Assembly (NCBI RefSeq): GCF_000620785.1
Contig: NZ_JIAI01000011.1
Coordinates: 1 to 64,000 of the forward strand
Length of the DNA stretch: 64,000 bases
Direction of reading: 5' to 3'
Source: Actinospineispora acaciae DSM 45401
GTDB taxonomy: Bacteria > Actinomycetota > Actinomycetes > Mycobacteriales > Pseudonocardiaceae
In this document: positions 35,071-43,355 of the stretch, piece after piece
Layout of the letters: every line of letters starts with the position of its first letter
Numbering within the stretch: position 1 is the first letter of the stretch
Position numbers and translations under genes: made by a program
Notes under the pieces: model-generated
Told to the model about the DNA's origin: nothing
Databases searched by the model: none
What the model saw: only the letters and a program-made list of their open reading frames with translations

Positions 35071-36042
35071 TCACGGGAGCAGCCGCAGGCCGTCCTCCAG
35101 CGCGAGCCGGGCCGCGGACGTGCGGCCCTTGGCGCCCAGCTTGTCCAGGATGTGCTCGACGTGGTGCGCCGCGGTGCGCTCGCTGATGTCCAGCCGGTGC
35201 GCGATGGCCACGTTCGGCAGGCCGTCGGTGAGCAGCGTGAGCACCTCCAGCTCGCGCACCGTCAACCCGCGCGCCGAGGCGTCCGGCGCGGTGACCAGCA
35301 GCGTGCCCCGCTCGACCCGGGACAGCCGCACCCGCCACCACCGGCCGCGCCACCGGTGCCGGTACCAGCCGTCACGCTGCAGGTGACCCGCCCGCCGCCA
35401 TCGGGCCACCCGGCGCGGCAGGTCGGGGTCGCCGGTGCGGTTCGGCGTGCCGGACAGCGGTACCACCGTGCCGCGGTCGGTCACCACGGCGGCGTGTTCG
35501 TCCGGCCCGAGATCGACGAGCCCAAGCCGCAGCCGTCGGGTCACGTCCACGGCGGCGGCCAGCAGCGGTGCCGCGTGGTGCAGCGCGAGCATCAGGGTCG
35601 GCGTGGGCAGGTCCGCGTCGGTGGTGCTCATGTGCAGGTCGCCGGCGTAGCTGCCGGTGCGGGTGGTCAGCCGCGCGGTGGCGCCGCCGGCGAACCCGGC
35701 CGGCCGGAACACCTGGACCACCGAGCGCGTCTGGGTGTAGTCCACGTGGACGTCGCGCCAGCACCGCGCGCGCTTGCCGGGGTGGTCCACCAGCAGCCGG
35801 TAGCCGACGTCGTCGGACAGGAACGCCGGCGAGCGCAGGAAGTCCAGGACGTTGCTGGTGTAACCGGTGGAGCAGAGCGCGCGGTGGCTGTCCGTGATCG
35901 GGTCGTAGCAGGTCAGGGTGGCCGCCGCGACGGGCTCCCTGGCGCACAGCTCGGCGAGCACGTCCGCCGCTGCCTCGGCGGGGTCGTCGCGGCCGTGCGC
36001 GGCGGTGGCCAGGCGCAGCGACAGGTCAAGCGCGGCTTCCAT
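35071..36042 (-). CDS. LuxR-family transcriptional regulator with GAF-like sensor region
   Basis: 323 aa. Residues 1-190 look like a GAF-type sensor fold (PVAAATLTCYDPITDSHRAL; SAYAGDLHMSTTDADLP). The C-terminal GerE-type HTH is GLTVRELEVLTLLTDGLPNVAIAHRLDISERTAAHHVEHILDKLGAKGRTSAARLAL. The gene starts 75 nt after the dimethylformamidase large subunit, on the same strand, so it probably belongs to that operon and senses its substrate or product. That regulatory link is inferred from position. Confidence 0.82.
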   Translation of the reverse strand: MEAALDLSLRLATAAHGRDDPAEAAADVLAELCAREPVAAATLTCYDPITDSHRALCSTGYTSNVLDFLRSPAFLSDDVGYRLLVDHPGKRARCWRDVHVDYTQTRSVVQVFRPAGFAGGATARLTTRTGSYAGDLHMSTTDADLPTPTLMLALHHAAPLLAAAVDVTRRLRLGLVDLGPDEHAAVVTDRGTVVPLSGTPNRTGDPDLPRRVARWRRAGHLQRDGWYRHRWRGRWWRVRLSRVERGTLLVTAPDASARGLTVRELEVLTLLTDGLPNVAIAHRLDISERTAAHHVEHILDKLGAKGRTSAARLALEDGLRLLP

Positions 36043-36117
36043 GAGCGACCACTCCGCAACGGTGAGGAGACGTCGACGCCCGACAGTCTGCCCCTCGGCG
36101 CCCGGCCGGGCGAGTGC

Positions 36118-38376
36118 TCACGGGTCCAGCGGCGGCAGCGGCTCCGGGTCGGTGAAACGTTTCAACACGTTGCCGGTGAGGCGCGAGACGTCGTTGTCGT
36201 ACCCGTTGTGCGCCAGGCTGCCGGCCCACGCGATCGATCCGGTGGAGAACACCGCGCCCCCGCCGGCCGTGGTGAAGTACACGATGTCGCCGCGCACCTG
36301 GAAGTGGTCGGTGCCGCCCATCCCGTCGAACGGAAAGTAGATCTCCTCGGCGACCAGCGGATAGTTGTCCGAGTGCCGGCCCGCGCTGGTGGCCAGCAGC
36401 AGCGCGTGCGCCGGGGTGCCCAGCGTGAGGTCGTACCGATCGCACTCGTGGCCCGCCGCGCCGCCGCCGACCAGCCCGTGCGCGCCGATCTCCGCCTTGC
36501 CCTCCAGTCCTTGGGTGATGAACCCGGCGCGCGGGTCGGCGAAGTCGGTGAGCGTGGTGTACGGGGAGGAGCGGTCCATGCCCTCGGTGGCGAACCCGAC
36601 GCCGAACAGCTTCTGCGGCGCGCGGCCCCGGTTGCGCCACAGCCCGCCGCGCTCCGGGGCGAACGCCATGTGCAACTCGCCGGGGCGCGCCTGCCAGGCC
36701 CGGCAGCCCGCCTCGCCCTTGCGGACCTCGATCAGGTGCGGCTTGTCCGGGTGGTAGGCGATCACCCAGTAGAACCCGTTGCCGCCCAGGTACATCGCGC
36801 GCCCGCCGGCGCCGAGGTAGGTCTCCCAGGCGTCGAGCATCCGGGTCGAGTAGTACTCGGGGTGCGAACCGGTGAGCACCACCTGGTAGCGGGCGAGCAG
36901 CTCGGCGCCCTCGGCCTGCAGGTCCTCGTCGGTGGCCACGTCGAACTCGACGCCGGTGCCGGTCAGCCAGTCGACGATGTGCAGGTCGGCGGGGAACTGC
37001 CAGCACGAGCCGGTGCTGTGCCGGAAGCCCGGTCGCATGGTGATCACCGGGCGCAGCCGGCTGGTGTGGCCGACGCCGGAGCCGTCGGTGTGGTGGTCGT
37101 AGGTGGACGAGCCGAACTCCGGGTGCTCGATCAGGTGCAGGTCCGCGCCGGCCATCACCGAGGTGTGGCCGAGGATGGACTGCGCGACCGGGACGTCCGG
37201 GACGATGTGGTCGTTCGCGTACGCCAGGTAGCTCGCGGTGGGGAACAGCAGCAGCACCTTCGCGGTGGCCGTGCCGCGAGGCGGGAGGACCCAGAACGGG
37301 ACGTGGTCGGTGTGCTCGCGGTAGGTCACGCGCAGCGCGTAGACGCCGCTGGGCAGCTCGTCCGGGATCGTGAGCGACAGGTCGGTGTCCCAGCCGGCGT
37401 CGTCCAGCGCGTCGTCGTGGAAGTGCACGGCGCCGTACTGCTCGGGGGCGTGGCGGTAGTTCTCCTCCTCGCCCGTCCAGTTGCGGCCGGTCATGCCCCG
37501 GTACGGCGCGTTGTGGCCCCGCCCGTGCCAGCCGTTCGGGCCGGTGTCGGTGAAGGTGTCCGAGGGGACTCCGTGCGCGCCGATCTCCGCCCCGAAGTCC
37601 CAACTGGCGACTAGACCGACGGTCGGTCTGTCTTCGGGGTTGGGCGGGGGTTCGGTGAGTACGGACGGCGAGTCGAGCTTGCCGTTCAGGTGCGCGACGG
37701 TTGCGCCGGCCACACCGTCCCAGCAGGCCGCGAACGCGGTCGGCGCATCGGCCGCCGCCGGCACGGGCGCGTCACGGCCGCTGCCGGCGGTCGCGCGGGC
37801 CAGCCCCACGGCCGGGCTCCACAGGCTGTTCGTCGAGGTCAGGGTCGGTTCGGCGCGCACGGTGGTGACGCCGTCGCGCCAGCCGGCGGTGATCGAGTAC
37901 CAGGTCCAGGCGTGCAGCGGCTCGTCGGTGAGCGTCTCGTGCACGGACTCGCCGTCACCGAGCCGCAGCGCCAGCCGCCCGCCGTCGGTCAGCCCGACCC
38001 ACCAGCCGCGCCCGGTCGCCTCGTCCCACCGGGAGACCAGCGCCTGGTCGCGCAGCGCCGGTGTGGTCGGCTGCGCGAACACGTGCACCCCGCCGGACGC
38101 CCCGAGCGCGAGCCCGCCGCGGTCGTCCACCAGCACCGCCGACCCGGTGCGGATGTGCTGGGTTCGCGCCGGGTAGCTGCCCGACGCCGGGGTAGCCACC
38201 ACCTGTTCGCGGAACCCGGGGCCGTCCGGGTTGGTGTCGCCATTGCGCAGCCGGACCACGTCGGCCCGGAACTCCCCGTCACCGTCGCAGCTGATCTTGA
38301 ACTCGATCGTCTCGCCGGGCGCTACCGAGAACCGGTCCGGGTAGCCGACCACCGACGGCCTGGTAACGCCGGTCAT
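36118..38376 (-). CDS. N,N-dimethylformamidase large (beta) subunit
   Basis: 752 aa from the ATG at 38376, close to the ~760 aa of known DmfA2. The enzyme hydrolyses N,N-dimethylformamide to formate and dimethylamine; its known site is a mononuclear iron held by Tyr and Glu. Family-type segments visible: GLVASWDFGAEIG, LPSGVYALRVTYREHTDHVPFWVLPP, FPTASYLAYANDH, SSTYDHHTDGSGVGHTSRLRP, VLTGSHPEYYSTRMLDAWETYL, GGNGFYWVIAYHP. The N-terminal ~250 residues form a lectin-like beta domain. Its start overlaps the small subunit stop (ATGA). DMF itself as substrate is not certain; other N-substituted formamides are possible. Confidence 0.85.
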   Translation of the reverse strand: MTGVTRPSVVGYPDRFSVAPGETIEFKISCDGDGEFRADVVRLRNGDTNPDGPGFREQVVATPASGSYPARTQHIRTGSAVLVDDRGGLALGASGGVHVFAQPTTPALRDQALVSRWDEATGRGWWVGLTDGGRLALRLGDGESVHETLTDEPLHAWTWYSITAGWRDGVTTVRAEPTLTSTNSLWSPAVGLARATAGSGRDAPVPAAADAPTAFAACWDGVAGATVAHLNGKLDSPSVLTEPPPNPEDRPTVGLVASWDFGAEIGAHGVPSDTFTDTGPNGWHGRGHNAPYRGMTGRNWTGEEENYRHAPEQYGAVHFHDDALDDAGWDTDLSLTIPDELPSGVYALRVTYREHTDHVPFWVLPPRGTATAKVLLLFPTASYLAYANDHIVPDVPVAQSILGHTSVMAGADLHLIEHPEFGSSTYDHHTDGSGVGHTSRLRPVITMRPGFRHSTGSCWQFPADLHIVDWLTGTGVEFDVATDEDLQAEGAELLARYQVVLTGSHPEYYSTRMLDAWETYLGAGGRAMYLGGNGFYWVIAYHPDKPHLIEVRKGEAGCRAWQARPGELHMAFAPERGGLWRNRGRAPQKLFGVGFATEGMDRSSPYTTLTDFADPRAGFITQGLEGKAEIGAHGLVGGGAAGHECDRYDLTLGTPAHALLLATSAGRHSDNYPLVAEEIYFPFDGMGGTDHFQVRGDIVYFTTAGGGAVFSTGSIAWAGSLAHNGYDNDVSRLTGNVLKRFTDPEPLPPLDP
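36153..36164. promoter_or_regulatory. LacI-type palindrome inside the dimethylformamidase gene
   Basis: TGAAACGTTTCA, a perfect 12-bp palindrome of the LacI-family operator type, lies 35 nt inside the 3' end of the gene. It uses AT-rich codons unusual for this genome. A 16-nt core including it recurs at 59233. Function unproven. Confidence 0.3.
37611..37628 (-). repeat. 18-nt shared palindromic sequence, copy 1
   Basis: The minus strand reads GACCGACCGTCGGTCTAG, identical to 55847-55864. It contains a 15-bp palindrome. Here it encodes part of DRPTVGLV in the dimethylformamidase large subunit, so coding coincidence is possible. Confidence 0.4.
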
Positions 38377-38717
38377 ACCGCCACCCCCAGCTCGCGCACC
38401 CGACGCAGGAACACCGCGTGCATGGCGTCCGCCTCGGTGGCGTAAGGCCCGTCGTCGAGCACGCGCGGTGGCTCGCCCCGCACCCCGGTCAGCGCCGCGA
38501 TCCGGTACTCCGCCCAGGGCCGGACGGCCACGATCACGTACTTGCCCTCGACCGGCGCCCGGCGCAGGTACCGCAGCACCCGCTGCAGGTTGTCGCCGTG
38601 CGGCCCGGACGGGTTCGCCGCGTGCTCGGCGATCACCTCGTCGGTGACCAGCGCGGCGGCGCGTGCCCGGGCGCCGGCGTCGAACAGCTCGTAGACCTCG
38701 AGTTCCCGGTCGCGCAT
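38373..38717 (-). CDS. N,N-dimethylformamidase small (alpha) subunit
   Basis: 114 aa. Helical protein: ELYELFDAGARARAAALVTDEVIAEHAANPSGPHGDNLQRVLRYLRRAPVEGKYVIV...PWAEYRIAAL. This resembles the ~130-aa DmfA1 subunit, which pairs with the large subunit in an alpha2beta2 or larger enzyme. Immediately upstream of and overlapping the large subunit gene by 4 nt, as in known operons. The 136-nt gap before it holds repeat R4 and must contain the operon promoter. Confidence 0.82.
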   Translation of the reverse strand: MRDRELEVYELFDAGARARAAALVTDEVIAEHAANPSGPHGDNLQRVLRYLRRAPVEGKYVIVAVRPWAEYRIAALTGVRGEPPRVLDDGPYATEADAMHAVFLRRVRELGVAV

Positions 38718-38806
38718 GCCGCATCCGCCTCTCGTGGTGGGATGCGCTCAGGGAACATGTGCCCCCCGCCACGTTCAATGGGCAAACCTGCCCATAACCC
38801 GTCCGC

Positions 38807-38839
38807 GAGTCGGGGATCTCAGCACACCGAGTCGCGGGC
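38807..38839 (+). repeat. GAGTCG repeat R4 (one full, one degenerate unit)
   Basis: Unit 38807-38828 starts GAGTCGGGGATCTCAG and ends GCACACC; the next unit begins GAGTCGCGGG and then decays into the menB 3' flank. CACACT subtype. It lies between the menB stop and the dimethylformamidase operon start, with C-rich sequence 5' of it. Confidence 0.8.
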
Positions 38840-38853
38840 GGGTGTGACGGTGG

Positions 38854-39780
38854 TCAGTAGTACCAGGGGAAGCGGGTCCAGTCCGGCGGGCGCTTCTCCA
38901 GGAACGAGTCGCGGCCCTCGACCGCCTCGTCGGTCATGTAGGCCAGCCGGGTGGTCTCGCCGGCGAAGAGCTGCTGGCCGACCAGGCCGTCGTCGATCAG
39001 GTTGAACGAGTACTTGAGCATCCGCTGCGCGGTCGGCGACTTGCCGTTGATCTCCTTCGCCCACTGGATGGCGGTGGCCTCCAGGTCGGCGTGCGGGATC
39101 ACGGCGTTCACCGCGCCCATCTGGTGCATCTGTTCGGCGGTGTACGGGCGGCCCAGGAAGAAGATCTCCCGGGCGAACTTCTGCCCGACCTGGCGCGCGA
39201 GGTACGCCGAGCCGAAGCCGCCGTCGAAGGAGCCCACGTCGGCGTCGGTCTGCTTGAACCGGGCGTGCTCGGAGGAGGCGAGCGTGAGGTCGCAGACCGC
39301 GTGCAGGCTGTGACCGCCGCCGGCCGCCCAGCCGTTGACCACGGCGATGACCACCTTCGGCATGAACCGGATCAGCCGCTGGCACTCCAGGATGTGCAGC
39401 CGCCCGGCGCGCGCGGGGTCGATGGTGTCGGCGGTCTCGCCGCTGGCGTACTGGTAGCCGGTGCGGCCGCGAATGCGCTGGTCACCGCCGGAGCAGAAGG
39501 CCCAGACGCCGTCCTTGGGGGCCGGGCCGTTGCCGGTCAGGAGCACGCAGCCGACGTCGGAGCTCATCCGGGCGTGGTCCAGCGCGCGGTACAGCTCGTC
39601 CACGGTGCCGGGGCGGAACGCGTTGCGCACCTCGGGGCGGTCGAACGCGATGCGCACGGTGCCGTGCTCGACGTGACGGTGGTAGGTGATGTCGGTGAGG
39701 TCGAAGCCGTCGACCTGGCGCCAGGCTGACGGGTCGAAGGTCTCCGAGACATCGGGATCAGGGGTGGTCACGGGCGCCAC
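38854..39780 (-). CDS. menB: 1,4-dihydroxy-2-naphthoyl-CoA synthase
   Basis: 308 aa crotonase-fold enzyme closing the second ring of the naphthoquinone. VRIAFDRPEVRNAFRPGTVDELYRAL, the bicarbonate/oxyanion region FCSGGDQRIRGRTGYQYA, VVNGWAAGGGHSLHAVCDLTLAS and DADVGSFDGGFGSAYLARQVG are all present, with the C-terminal FLEKRPPDWTRFPWYY. Length is close to mycobacterial MenB. The GTG start is followed by a second GTG nine nt later. Confidence 0.96.
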   Translation of the reverse strand: MAPVTTPDPDVSETFDPSAWRQVDGFDLTDITYHRHVEHGTVRIAFDRPEVRNAFRPGTVDELYRALDHARMSSDVGCVLLTGNGPAPKDGVWAFCSGGDQRIRGRTGYQYASGETADTIDPARAGRLHILECQRLIRFMPKVVIAVVNGWAAGGGHSLHAVCDLTLASSEHARFKQTDADVGSFDGGFGSAYLARQVGQKFAREIFFLGRPYTAEQMHQMGAVNAVIPHADLEATAIQWAKEINGKSPTAQRMLKYSFNLIDDGLVGQQLFAGETTRLAYMTDEAVEGRDSFLEKRPPDWTRFPWYY

Positions 39781-39922
39781 CCTATGACCAACAGAATGCC
39801 GCCCAGGCTCGACGGGGCCGGGTCGAGCCTGGGCGGCGGTGCGGGAGGTTGATCTCAGTTCGTCCCGGTGGGAACCGAGCGGACCGAGGTCCCCGCGTGG
39901 GGAGCGTTCGGATACGTCGTTG

Positions 39923-42115
39923 TCATCCCTCGGTGCGGGCCGGGCTGGCGTTCCCGCTGCCCGAGCCGGTGCTGCCCGCGTTCGAGGCCGTGTCGGGCGC
40001 GGCGGCCGGCTTGGCGTTGCACGGCGGACCCCAGAGCCCGGCGTGCCTGCCCTGCGCCGACGCCTCGGCGGCCTTGATGTCGCCGGACATCTTCGTGGCC
40101 TGCGGGCTGTCGTAGTAGCGGACCATGCCTTCCTTCGCGGCCTTCACCGAGTAGTCGGTGCCGTCGGCCAGCTTCAGGAACGCCAGCCGGTGCCCGGCCC
40201 GGCTGGTCATCTGCTGCGACGGGTCGGAGACCAGGGTGACCTCGGTGTTCGCCAGCTCGTGCGAGGCGAACGTCTTGGCCGCCGCCGCCCCGCACTGGTT
40301 CTTGTCCAGCCTGGGGGCGACGATGCCGAGCACCTCGACCGGGCCGTTCACCTCTTCGCCGGCCACCTCGACGGTGTCGCCGTCGACCACCTTGGTGATC
40401 GTCACCTTCGGTCCGACCGGCGACTCGGCGGCGGCCGGCGCCGGGCTCACCGGGGCGGCCTGCGACTGGTCCTGGTGCATGAACTTCGCCCCGCCGACGG
40501 CGGCGAGCGCGAGCACCGCGGCCGCGGCGGCGCCCGCCCAGACCCACTTCTTGCGTCCGCCATCGGGGCCGAACTTCGGCGGCTTGATCTTCGGCTCCAC
40601 CCGGCGCGGGGACCGGACGGCCTCGGTCTCGGCCTGGATGCGCCGCACCGCGCCGGTCAGCGTCTGGTCGGGCACCCGCCAGACGATGGGTTGCGGGCGC
40701 TCGCCGTTCTCGGCGTTGTCGGCGGAACCCTCGGCGTTCGGCTTCGCGGCCGCCGCTTCCGGCGTGTCCGTCGCGGGGACCGGACCGACCGCGCCGATGG
40801 CGGTGGTCGTGGCGTTCACCGCGACGGTCGGCTCCGAGCCGTCGAGCAGCCGAGGCGGCACCGCGAGCTGGGTGGCCGTCTCCTCGGCGGCCAGCTGGCT
40901 GACCGGCACCTCACCGACGATCACCGGCGAGATGCCGATCCTCGTCTCGGCGTGCCTGCCGTTGAGCGGCGAGTGCGTCGGCTGGAGCTGCTCAGGGGCC
41001 TGCGGCGCGTGGTGCTGGCCGGTCTGGGTCGCGGCGGCCTGCTGCCGCACGACCTCGTCGGTGACCGGCGCCATGGTGGTGGTGACGCCCGGCTCCTCGC
41101 TGGTCGGAGGGGCCACCGGTGGCACCGCGCCGGTGCCGTTGGGCTGCTGGACGCCGGGCGGCATGACGCCCCGAGGCACCGCGGTCGTGGCGTCCTGAGG
41201 GCTCGTCACCTGCGTGACCGGCGTCGCCTGGGTGGCCTGCTGCTGCTCGGCGCCCGGGGCGACCGGCGGCGCGCTGGGCTGCGGCGCCGACGACTCCGCG
41301 GGCGGCTGCTGGGCCGGGATGGTCCCGGTCCGCGACAGCAGGGTCACCGGGACCGCGCCGTTGGTGTAGATCGCGGCCGGCGACCTGCGCAGCAGCGGGC
41401 TGCCCTGCGGCAGGTTGTGCAGCGGCACCGCCGGGATCGGAGGCATCGACGGCGAGGTGTGCGAGCCCCGCGAGGCCTGCGAGGCCTGCGGCGCCGACTG
41501 GCCGACGGGCGTGCCGTGGCCGTTCTGGCCGCCGTGCCCGTTCTGCCCGTGCCCGTTCTGCCCGCCGTGGCCGTTCTGCCCGTTCGTGCTCGCGGCCTCG
41601 GCGCGCTGGGTGTCCTGCTGCCCCGCCGTGATCCCGGGCCAGCGCCTCGGGTGCGACGAACCGCCGTTGTCCCGGTTCATCAGCGCGCGCACCAGGCCGA
41701 CGACCTCCTCGCCGTCGGCCAGCGCGACCTCCCGCAGCTCGGCGACGCTGTTCGAGTCGGAGACGGTGATGGTCCCCCGACCACCATCGACCACCCACTC
41801 GGCGGTGGACAGGCGCTCCAGCGGGAAACCCTCGCTGGCCTGTCCGCTGCGCCCGTCCCTGAGCAGGACAACCCGCAGGTCGGTGACCGCGAGTAGCCCG
41901 GCGCCGGCGCCGTAGACACCGGAGGCCAACCGCTGCACGGTCTCGCCCTCGCGGAGGTAGGCAACGAGCTGCCGGATCTCCCGATTGACGTCGTACGCGG
42001 ATGTCATGCGCGCAGCCGCGGTCGCGATGTCAGACCTGAGCTCCATGGCGACATCCCCCAATCGCTTGTGCTCATGTCGGCCGCGTCCCCGGCGGCTCGA
42101 CTTCCCGTGAGGCAT
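39923..42115 (-). CDS. PH-like domain, disordered linker, TM and degenerate SNase-like domain
   Basis: 730 aa. Residues ~25-150 resemble a bacterial PH/YokE-type fold (YLREGETVQRLASGVYGAGAGLLAVTDLRVVLLRDG). Residues ~160-520 are Pro/Gln/Ala-rich, with tandem NGHGGQNGHG repeats. One TM lies near 545 (WAGAAAAAVLALAAVGGA). The external C-terminus begins VTITKVVDGDTVEVAGEEV, the entry strand of staphylococcal nuclease-like domains, and continues AHRLAFLKLADGTDYSVKAAKEGMVR. The catalytic Arg and Glu positions (normally VRLxGIDAPE and DRYGR) read VEVLGIVAPR and TSRAGH, so nuclease activity is doubtful. Start at the ATG 42115 with weak AGGTCG; Met at 42043 is an alternative. Confidence 0.7.
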   Translation of the reverse strand: MPHGKSSRRGRGRHEHKRLGDVAMELRSDIATAAARMTSAYDVNREIRQLVAYLREGETVQRLASGVYGAGAGLLAVTDLRVVLLRDGRSGQASEGFPLERLSTAEWVVDGGRGTITVSDSNSVAELREVALADGEEVVGLVRALMNRDNGGSSHPRRWPGITAGQQDTQRAEAASTNGQNGHGGQNGHGQNGHGGQNGHGTPVGQSAPQASQASRGSHTSPSMPPIPAVPLHNLPQGSPLLRRSPAAIYTNGAVPVTLLSRTGTIPAQQPPAESSAPQPSAPPVAPGAEQQQATQATPVTQVTSPQDATTAVPRGVMPPGVQQPNGTGAVPPVAPPTSEEPGVTTTMAPVTDEVVRQQAAATQTGQHHAPQAPEQLQPTHSPLNGRHAETRIGISPVIVGEVPVSQLAAEETATQLAVPPRLLDGSEPTVAVNATTTAIGAVGPVPATDTPEAAAAKPNAEGSADNAENGERPQPIVWRVPDQTLTGAVRRIQAETEAVRSPRRVEPKIKPPKFGPDGGRKKWVWAGAAAAAVLALAAVGGAKFMHQDQSQAAPVSPAPAAAESPVGPKVTITKVVDGDTVEVAGEEVNGPVEVLGIVAPRLDKNQCGAAAAKTFASHELANTEVTLVSDPSQQMTSRAGHRLAFLKLADGTDYSVKAAKEGMVRYYDSPQATKMSGDIKAAEASAQGRHAGLWGPPCNAKPAAAPDTASNAGSTGSGSGNASPARTEG

Positions 42116-42215
42116 AACGACCTATTCACGGGCTCGATACTGGCGACACTCTTTTCCCGGCCGTCAACGGAAAGTCGCGAGCCGCGAACTTGATGTTCCC
42201 AGCACTAGGCCATTC

Positions 42216-42248
42216 GAATTACAGAGGCAAATTTCATGCGTGTAATTC
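42216..42248. promoter_or_regulatory. Inverted repeat GAATTACA-N17-TGTAATTC
   Basis: Perfect 8-bp arms in the AT-rich gap, about 100 nt upstream of the PH/SNase-like gene start on the minus strand. Candidate operator or hairpin; no regulator assigned. Confidence 0.35.
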
Positions 42249-42460
42249 TACTGTTATTGCAGGTTGTCGGCTTGCGTGAGTTCGACCACTGTGAGGGGGG
42301 TCGCACGCCCGTTTGCACGCAAGTCTCGTTCCGTCGCCCTGGCCCCTAGCGGCACACGGCCTGGAGCAACGGCATTGTCACTCGGATGGGCTAGAGATTC
42401 GTGTCGCCCTGAAGTGGTATTGGGGCGGAACCGGGGGCCGGCGTCCGGCTGCGTGAGTCG

Positions 42461-42478
42461 TTGACCGGTGGCATGCCA
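42461..42478 (+). promoter_or_regulatory. Promoter -35 and GntR operator upstream of gntR
   Basis: TTGACC (-35 like) at 42461 is followed by TGGCATGCCA at 42469-42478, a perfect 10-bp palindrome in the spacer. The same TTGACC/TGGCATGCCA pairing recurs before the lactonase gene. It suits autorepression by the GntR protein starting at 42549. Confidence 0.6.
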
Positions 42479-42548
42479 GGTGACACCATCCGGCGATGGC
42501 CGCCGGGCGTTGCTGCCTCCGCGCTCTCCGCGCTCGGGTGCCGTTCGC

Positions 42549-43247
42549 ATGAAGCAGGTCCGGCAGACGGCCACCGTCAACGCGCAGGTGCTGGAGGCGC
42601 TTCGCGCGGCGGTGATCACCGGCGAGCTCCAGCCGGGCACCCTGCACTCCGTGCACACCCTGGCCGAACAGCTCGGGGTCTCCCGCACGCCGGTCCGGGA
42701 AGCGTTGATCAAGCTCGCCGAGCAGGGCATGGTGCGTTTCGAGCGCAACCGGGGCGTGCGCATCCTGCAGACCTCGCTGCACGACCTGGAGGAGGTCTTC
42801 GCGCTGCGGCTGCTGCTGGAGGTGCCGGCCACCCGGCGCGCGGTCGGTCAGCTCGGCGCGGACGCCCGCGGCGAGCTGCGCGCGGTGTTCGCGGCCATGG
42901 AGCGGGCGGCCGACGCCGACGACGCGCCTCGGATGTGGCAGCACGACAGGCGCTTCCACCGGGTCCTGCTGGAGGCGTCCGGGAACGGCCGGCTGGCCGA
43001 GTACGTGGACGGCCTGCGTGACATGGTGCTGCGCCGGGGCGTGTCCACCGCGCACCAGTCCCGCTCGCTGGCCGACATCGTCGCCGAGCACCGCGCCGTG
43101 CTGGAGCCCGCGCTGGCCGGGGACGCCGACGCCGCCGCCGAGGCGATGCGCGCGCACATCCTGCACACCGCCGAGCTGCTGGTCGCCCAGGAGGCCGGCT
43201 CGGCACAGGGCGAGGTGGACGTCGACCTCGGCTGGACCTACCGGTGA
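42549..43247 (+). CDS. GntR-family transcriptional regulator, FCD type
   Basis: 232 aa from the ATG at 42549. Winged-helix domain: VLEALRAAVITGELQPGTLHSVHTLAEQLGVSRTPVREALIKLAEQGMVRFERNRGVRI. The FCD effector domain (EVFALRLLLEVPATRRA...DRRFHRVLLEASGNGRLAEYV...VAEHRAVLEPALAGDADAAAEAMRAHI) carries the Asp/His residues that usually bind a metal and a carboxylate ligand. Two copies of TGGCATGCCA flank the gene. It probably represses itself and the operon until a hydroxyacid or dicarboxylate ligand appears; the ligand is inferred. Confidence 0.88.
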   Translation: MKQVRQTATVNAQVLEALRAAVITGELQPGTLHSVHTLAEQLGVSRTPVREALIKLAEQGMVRFERNRGVRILQTSLHDLEEVFALRLLLEVPATRRAVGQLGADARGELRAVFAAMERAADADDAPRMWQHDRRFHRVLLEASGNGRLAEYVDGLRDMVLRRGVSTAHQSRSLADIVAEHRAVLEPALAGDADAAAEAMRAHILHTAELLVAQEAGSAQGEVDVDLGWTYR

Positions 43248-43284
43248 TCACCGAGCGGCGTTATAAACCGACCCGCATGCGTCA

Positions 43285-43311
43285 TTGACCCGGTGGCATG
43301 TGGCATGCCAC
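43285..43311 (+). promoter_or_regulatory. Promoter and GntR operator of the lactonase operon
   Basis: TTGACC at 43285, half-site TGGCATG at 43294-43300, then the full TGGCATGCCA at 43301-43310 (within the 12-bp palindrome GTGGCATGCCAC). It lies 45-62 nt before the lactonase start. Layout is shared with the gntR promoter, so one regulator is likely. Confidence 0.62.
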
Positions 43312-43355
43312 GGTTCTGTGGCGTAGACCACCCCTCAGTGTCGAAGGGACCCGCC

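Larger units (their letters stand above)
42116..42548. other. AT-richer intergenic region before the gntR-lactonase operon
   Basis: 433 nt, divergent between the PH/SNase-like gene and the GntR gene, and clearly more AT-rich than its surroundings at 42120-42270. It includes an 8-bp perfect inverted repeat GAATTACA/TGTAATTC (42216-42223, 42241-42248) and, at the right end, the TGGCATGCCA operator. A 192-codon minus-strand frame crossing it shows no family features. Confidence 0.6.

Noticed and set aside
41510..41600. Short tandem repeats suspected to be a CRISPR or VNTR
   Set aside because: They are codon-level NGHGGQNGHG repeats in the disordered linker of the PH/SNase-like protein; no spacers and no cas genes.
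42254..42832. 192-codon minus-strand frame between the PH/SNase-like gene and gntR
   Set aside because: Overlaps the FCD-GntR coding region and the operator gap; Ser/Arg/Thr-rich translation with no family match.
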